Translations under genes and position numbers: made by a program | The notes under the pieces: model-generated | What the model was told of the DNA's origin: nothing | Databases searched by the model: none | Seen by the model: the letters and a program-made list of their open reading frames with translations, nothing else | NCBI RefSeq assembly: GCF_030486405.1 | Contig: NZ_CP129613.1 | Coordinates: forward strand, 1,054,001-1,118,000 | Reading direction: 5' to 3' | Origin: Mycolicibacterium sp. HK-90 | Lineage (GTDB): Bacteria; Actinomycetota; Actinomycetes; Mycobacteriales; Mycobacteriaceae | Length of the DNA: 64,000 bases | In this document: in pieces, positions 60,964-64,000 of the stretch | Layout: each line of letters opens with the position of its first letter | Position numbering within the stretch: position 1 is the first letter of the stretch

Positions 60964-62922
60964 TTAGTTCTCCTGGTGGGCGGCCAGCCAGGGTATCAGG
61001 CCGCCGGCCAGCACGTGCTGGATTTGGCGTGGTGAAAGCCGGTGTTGCACAGGGAATTCAGTGTTCTGCGTGGCGTTGGTGACGGTGATCGGCTGCCCGT
61101 CGGCCAGTGCGCCGCGCAGGTTCGTGAGGGCCAGCACGTCGCCCTGCGCGACGATGTCGTAGTCGGCGGGGTCGGCGAATTCCAGTGCCAGCACACCGAA
61201 ATTGGCGAGGTTCTGCCAATGGATGCGGGCGAAGGACTTGGCGATCACCACTCGGAGCCCGAGGTAGCGGGGCGCGATCGCGGCATGCTCACGTGACGAG
61301 CCCTGACCGTAGTTCTCCCCGCCGACGATGATGTGCCCGGTATCGGGCGCGGATTGCGCCCGCTCCGGATAGGTCTCGTCGACCTGGGTGAAGGTGAACA
61401 TCGCCAGCTTGGGGATGTTCGAGCGGAACGGCAGGGCGCGGGCGCCGGCGGGGGAGATCTCGTCGGTCGAGATGTTGTCGCCGACCTTCAACAGCACCGG
61501 CGCCTCGATCGCGTCGGGCAGCGGGGACAACTCGGGCAGGCTGGAGATGTTCGGGCCCTTGACGACGTCGACGGTGCGGGCCTGCTCGGGTGTCGGCGGC
61601 TCGACCAGCATGGCGGTGTTGACGCTGTGATGGGCGGGCAGATCCAGCTCCGGGTACTCGATGCCGTTGTCGGCGGCCCACTGCCGGGGATCGGTAATGA
61701 CACCGGTGATCGCCGATGCGGCAGCGGTTTCCGGTGAACACAGCCACACCGAGTCCTCTCTGGTGCCCGACCGTCCGGGGAAGTTGCGCGGCATGGTCCG
61801 CAGTGAGTTGCGCCCGGTGGCCGGGGCCTGACCCATGCCGATGCAGCCCATGCAGCCGGCCTGGTGGATGCGCGCGCCGTTGATCACCAGTTCGGTCGTG
61901 GCTCCCATTTCGGTCAGGTCGGTGAGGATTTCGCGCGACGTCGGGTTCACGTCGAAGCTGACCTCCGGTGCGGTCTGGCGACCGTGCACCATGGCCGCCG
62001 CGATCGCGAAGTCCCGCAATCCCGGATTGGCGCTGGATCCGATCACCACCTGTGCGACGGGTTCACCGGCGACCTCGCAGACCGGGACGACGTTGCCGGG
62101 GGACGACGGCTTGGCGATGAGCGGTTCGAGCGCCGACAGGTCGATCTCCTCGTCGATGTCGTAGCGCGCGCCCTCGTCGGCGACGAGTTCCACCCAATCG
62201 TCGCCGCGGTCCTCGGCGGTCAGGAACTCACGCACCGCGTCGTCGCTGGGGAACACGGTGGTGGTGGCGCCGAGTTCGGCGCCCATGTTCGCGATGACGT
62301 GGCGGTCCATGGCCGACAGTCCGGCCAGGCCGGGGCCGTAGTACTCCATGATCCGGTTGACGCCGCCCTTGACGTCGTGGCGCCGCAGCATCTCCAGGAT
62401 CACGTCCTTGGCCGAACACCATTGCGGCAGCTCGCCTTCCAGCCGGATACCCCATACTTCCGGGGCGCGTAGGTGCAGCGGCTCACCGGCGATGGCCAGC
62501 GCCACCTCCAGGCCGCCGACACCGATCGCGAGCATGCCGAGCGATCCGGCGGCCGGCGTGTGCGAGTCCGAACCCACCATGGTCTTGCCCGGTATCCCGA
62601 AGCGCTGCATGTGCGTCGGATGTGAAACACCGTTGCCGGGTTTGGAGAACCACAGGCCGAAATGTGCTGCGGCGGTGCGCAGGTATTCGTGGTCCTCGGC
62701 GTTCTTCTCGTCGGTCTGCAGCAGATTGTGGTCGACGTACTGAACGCTCACCTCGGTGCGGGCCCGGTCGAGGCCGAGTGCCTCGAGTTCCTGCATCACC
62801 AGGGTGCCGGTGGCGTCCTGCGTCAGCGTCTGGTCGATCCGGATCGCGATCTCGTCACCGGGTGTCATCGACCCGGAGACGAGATGCGAACCGATCAACT
62901 TCTGCGTGACGCTCTCCGGCAT
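60964..62922 (-). CDS. Aconitate hydratase
   Basis: This 652-aa enzyme isomerises citrate and isocitrate through cis-aconitate using a [4Fe-4S] cluster. It has HLLQTDEKNAEDHEYL, VGSDSHTPAAGSLGMLAIGVGG, QAGCMGCIGMGQAP with cluster Cys, LCSPETAAASAITG with another, and the swivel-domain GGENYGQGSSREHAAIAPRYLGLRVVIAKSFARIHWQNLANFG. Length fits the mitochondrial-type (AcnA-M) form. The ATG at 62922 was chosen; the GTG two codons earlier with GGGGA nearby is an alternative. Confidence 0.93.
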   Translation of the reverse strand: MPESVTQKLIGSHLVSGSMTPGDEIAIRIDQTLTQDATGTLVMQELEALGLDRARTEVSVQYVDHNLLQTDEKNAEDHEYLRTAAAHFGLWFSKPGNGVSHPTHMQRFGIPGKTMVGSDSHTPAAGSLGMLAIGVGGLEVALAIAGEPLHLRAPEVWGIRLEGELPQWCSAKDVILEMLRRHDVKGGVNRIMEYYGPGLAGLSAMDRHVIANMGAELGATTTVFPSDDAVREFLTAEDRGDDWVELVADEGARYDIDEEIDLSALEPLIAKPSSPGNVVPVCEVAGEPVAQVVIGSSANPGLRDFAIAAAMVHGRQTAPEVSFDVNPTSREILTDLTEMGATTELVINGARIHQAGCMGCIGMGQAPATGRNSLRTMPRNFPGRSGTREDSVWLCSPETAAASAITGVITDPRQWAADNGIEYPELDLPAHHSVNTAMLVEPPTPEQARTVDVVKGPNISSLPELSPLPDAIEAPVLLKVGDNISTDEISPAGARALPFRSNIPKLAMFTFTQVDETYPERAQSAPDTGHIIVGGENYGQGSSREHAAIAPRYLGLRVVIAKSFARIHWQNLANFGVLALEFADPADYDIVAQGDVLALTNLRGALADGQPITVTNATQNTEFPVQHRLSPRQIQHVLAGGLIPWLAAHQEN

Positions 62923-62965
62923 CTTCACAGCGTTCCCCGGCCGCAGCCGGGTGAAACCAGCGCGG

Positions 62966-63790
62966 TCAGCCTTGCGCCAGCACCGACACCGGCTGCCACT
63001 GCTCCCACGTCGCCAGCCGGCTCTCGTAGTCGGCCTTGGCCAGCTCCAGCGGCAGTTCGCCGAAGAACACCCGTAGCGGCGGGTTCTCGGCGTCGACGAT
63101 CTTGAGCACGGCTTCGGCCGATGCGCGGGGGTCACCGGGTCTGGCCGCCCGTTGCGACCGCACCCGGTCCGCGGCCGCATGTGCCTCGGCGTAGACGGGC
63201 AGTGGTGTCGCGCGCTTGGCGGAGGGACCGGACCAGTCGGTGGAGAAGCCACCGGGCTCGATCAGCGTCACGTGTACGCCGAAGGGCGCCACCTCGGCGG
63301 CCAACGATTGCGAAAGGCCTTCCAGCGCCCATTTGGATGCGTGGTAGGCGCCCAGGTTCTCGAATGCGACGACGCCGCCGATCGACGACACCTGCAGGAT
63401 GTGGCCGCTGCCCTGGACCCGTAGATAGGGCAGTGCGGCCTGGGTGATCCAGAGGGCGCCGAACAGGTTGGTTTCGATCTGGTCGCGCACCTCGGACTCC
63501 GACAATTCCTCCACGAAACCGAACTGGCCGTAGCCGGCGTTGTTGGCCACGATGTCGAGCCGGCCGAAATGCGCGTGGGCCTGCCTGACCGCGGCGAAGT
63601 CCGCACCCCGGTCGGTGACGTCCAACCGGATCGGCAGCAGCGCGTCGCCGTATTTGTCGACCAGATCGGCCAGCGCCGCGGTGTCGCGGGCGGTGGCGGC
63701 GACTTTGTCCCCGCGCTCGAGGGCGGCGATCGTCCACTCCCGGCCGAAGCCGCGCGACGCACCGGTGATGAACCACACTTTTGCACTCAT
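62966..63790 (-). CDS. SDR family oxidoreductase
   Basis: This 274-aa SDR has TGASRGFG (residues 9-16), an ARD after strand 2, NNAGYGQFG, and the active site QVSSIGG plus AYHASKWALEGL. The AERGD-type loop and the C-terminal GFSTDWSGPS segment recall retinol/steroid-type SDRs. An AAGGGGG ribosome site precedes the ATG. It starts 130 bp before the divergent menG start. Its end is 43 bp from the aconitase gene on the same strand, so co-transcription is possible. The substrate is unknown. Confidence 0.9.
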   Translation of the reverse strand: MSAKVWFITGASRGFGREWTIAALERGDKVAATARDTAALADLVDKYGDALLPIRLDVTDRGADFAAVRQAHAHFGRLDIVANNAGYGQFGFVEELSESEVRDQIETNLFGALWITQAALPYLRVQGSGHILQVSSIGGVVAFENLGAYHASKWALEGLSQSLAAEVAPFGVHVTLIEPGGFSTDWSGPSAKRATPLPVYAEAHAAADRVRSQRAARPGDPRASAEAVLKIVDAENPPLRVFFGELPLELAKADYESRLATWEQWQPVSVLAQG

Positions 63791-63908
63791 GATCAAACCC
63801 CCTTCGACGAGTCTTTCCGTGCGGTTCAAGGCTTCGGCTGCCATTGCCCATTCCCGGTCCATACCGACTGGCAGCAAGTCCACAGTCACTCGCCAGCCAG
63901 GCGCCCGG

Positions 63909-63914
63909 TAGCGT
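63909..63914 (+). promoter_or_regulatory. -10 box of the menG gene
   Basis: TAGCGT fits TANNNT and ends 7 nt before the GTG at 63922. A leaderless transcript is expected. Confidence 0.4.
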
Positions 63915-63921
63915 CAGCAGC

Positions 63922-64000
63922 GTGAGTCGAGCGAGCCTGGAGAAAGACCCCCACGACGTGGCGTCGATGTTCGATGCCGTGGCACGGCGCTACGACCTGA
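63922..64000 (+). CDS. menG: Demethylmenaquinone methyltransferase, 5' part
   Basis: Only the first 26 codons are inside the window. They read [20 protein letters not shown] then ARRYDL, the characteristic start of MenG/UbiE, which methylates demethylmenaquinone to menaquinone. The GTG follows a -10-like box by 7 nt. The position after mgtA matches Rv0558. The catalytic SAM-binding part lies beyond the window end. Confidence 0.88.
   Translation, partial: MSRASLEKDPHDVASMFDAVARRYDL

Overview
The window is GC-rich chromosomal DNA from a mycobacterium, most likely a fast-growing Mycolicibacterium. The gene order hemL, histidine phosphatase, thioredoxin, ccdA, resB, ccsA, ParA-like, menA, mtnP, menE, pit, menB, fadD8-like, amidohydrolase, menC, bpoC, menD, mgtA, menG follows, as I remember it, the Mycobacterium tuberculosis block Rv0524 to Rv0558. 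Extra genes are inserted at several points. Other mycobacterial marks are an MmpS/MmpL pair, DUF732 and DUF5078 secreted proteins, an antigen 85-type mycolyltransferase, F420/deazaflavin-type enzymes, and many start codons placed about 7 nt after a TANNNT-like -10 box, which suggests leaderless transcripts. I saw no rRNA, tRNA, CRISPR array, complete insertion sequence or prophage.

Layout. 1-5.9 kb: a Tat-exported esterase, an MpaB-type oxygenase with a TetR regulator, small unknown genes, a methanethiol methyltransferase and two deazaflavin-type oxidoreductases. 6.0-11.9 kb: hemL and a tightly overlapping system II cytochrome c maturation operon. 12-14.6 kb: a ParA/MinD-like ATPase and two small membrane proteins, with a SUKH-like gene inserted between inverted repeats. 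14.6-20.2 kb: an MFS transporter, an HTH/Clp-N-domain pair with two operator-like palindromes, menA, mtnP and a nitronate monooxygenase. 20.2-25.2 kb: mmpS-mmpL-DUF732-DUF5078 with a divergent TetR gene. 25.2-31.0 kb: a GNAT enzyme, a flavin oxidase-like protein, menE, two DUF3349 genes flanking a Pit phosphate transporter, and a VOC protein. 31.1-37.4 kb: a PucR regulator diverging from a permease, two SDRs, a ureohydrolase and a CE4-fold amidohydrolase, which looks like an uncharacterised nitrogen-compound catabolic operon. 37.4-46.4 kb: an SDR, a PPOX protein, menB, a lipoprotein, and a minus-strand group with an ECF42-type sigma factor, a KstR-box-preceded acyl-CoA ligase and a DGPF protein. 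46.4-64 kb: an amidohydrolase, an acyl-CoA ligase, an Ag85C-like protein, menC, an LLM reductase, a frameshifted hicB, two DJ-1/PfpI proteins, bpoC, menD, a DUF3592 protein, a DsbA-like lipoprotein, mgtA, a hydrolase, aconitase, an SDR and the cut-off start of menG.

How it works together. MenD, MenC, MenE, MenB, MenA and MenG, with BpoC as a possible MenH, cover most of menaquinone synthesis. The Ccd/Res/Ccs proteins and HemL supply haem and c-type cytochromes to the same respiratory chain. The points most worth following up are the 31-37 kb catabolic cluster, the inverted-repeat-flanked SUKH cassette, the apparent ATA start of menE, the HTH/Clp-N operator pair, and the ECF42/KstR signals around the fadD gene.
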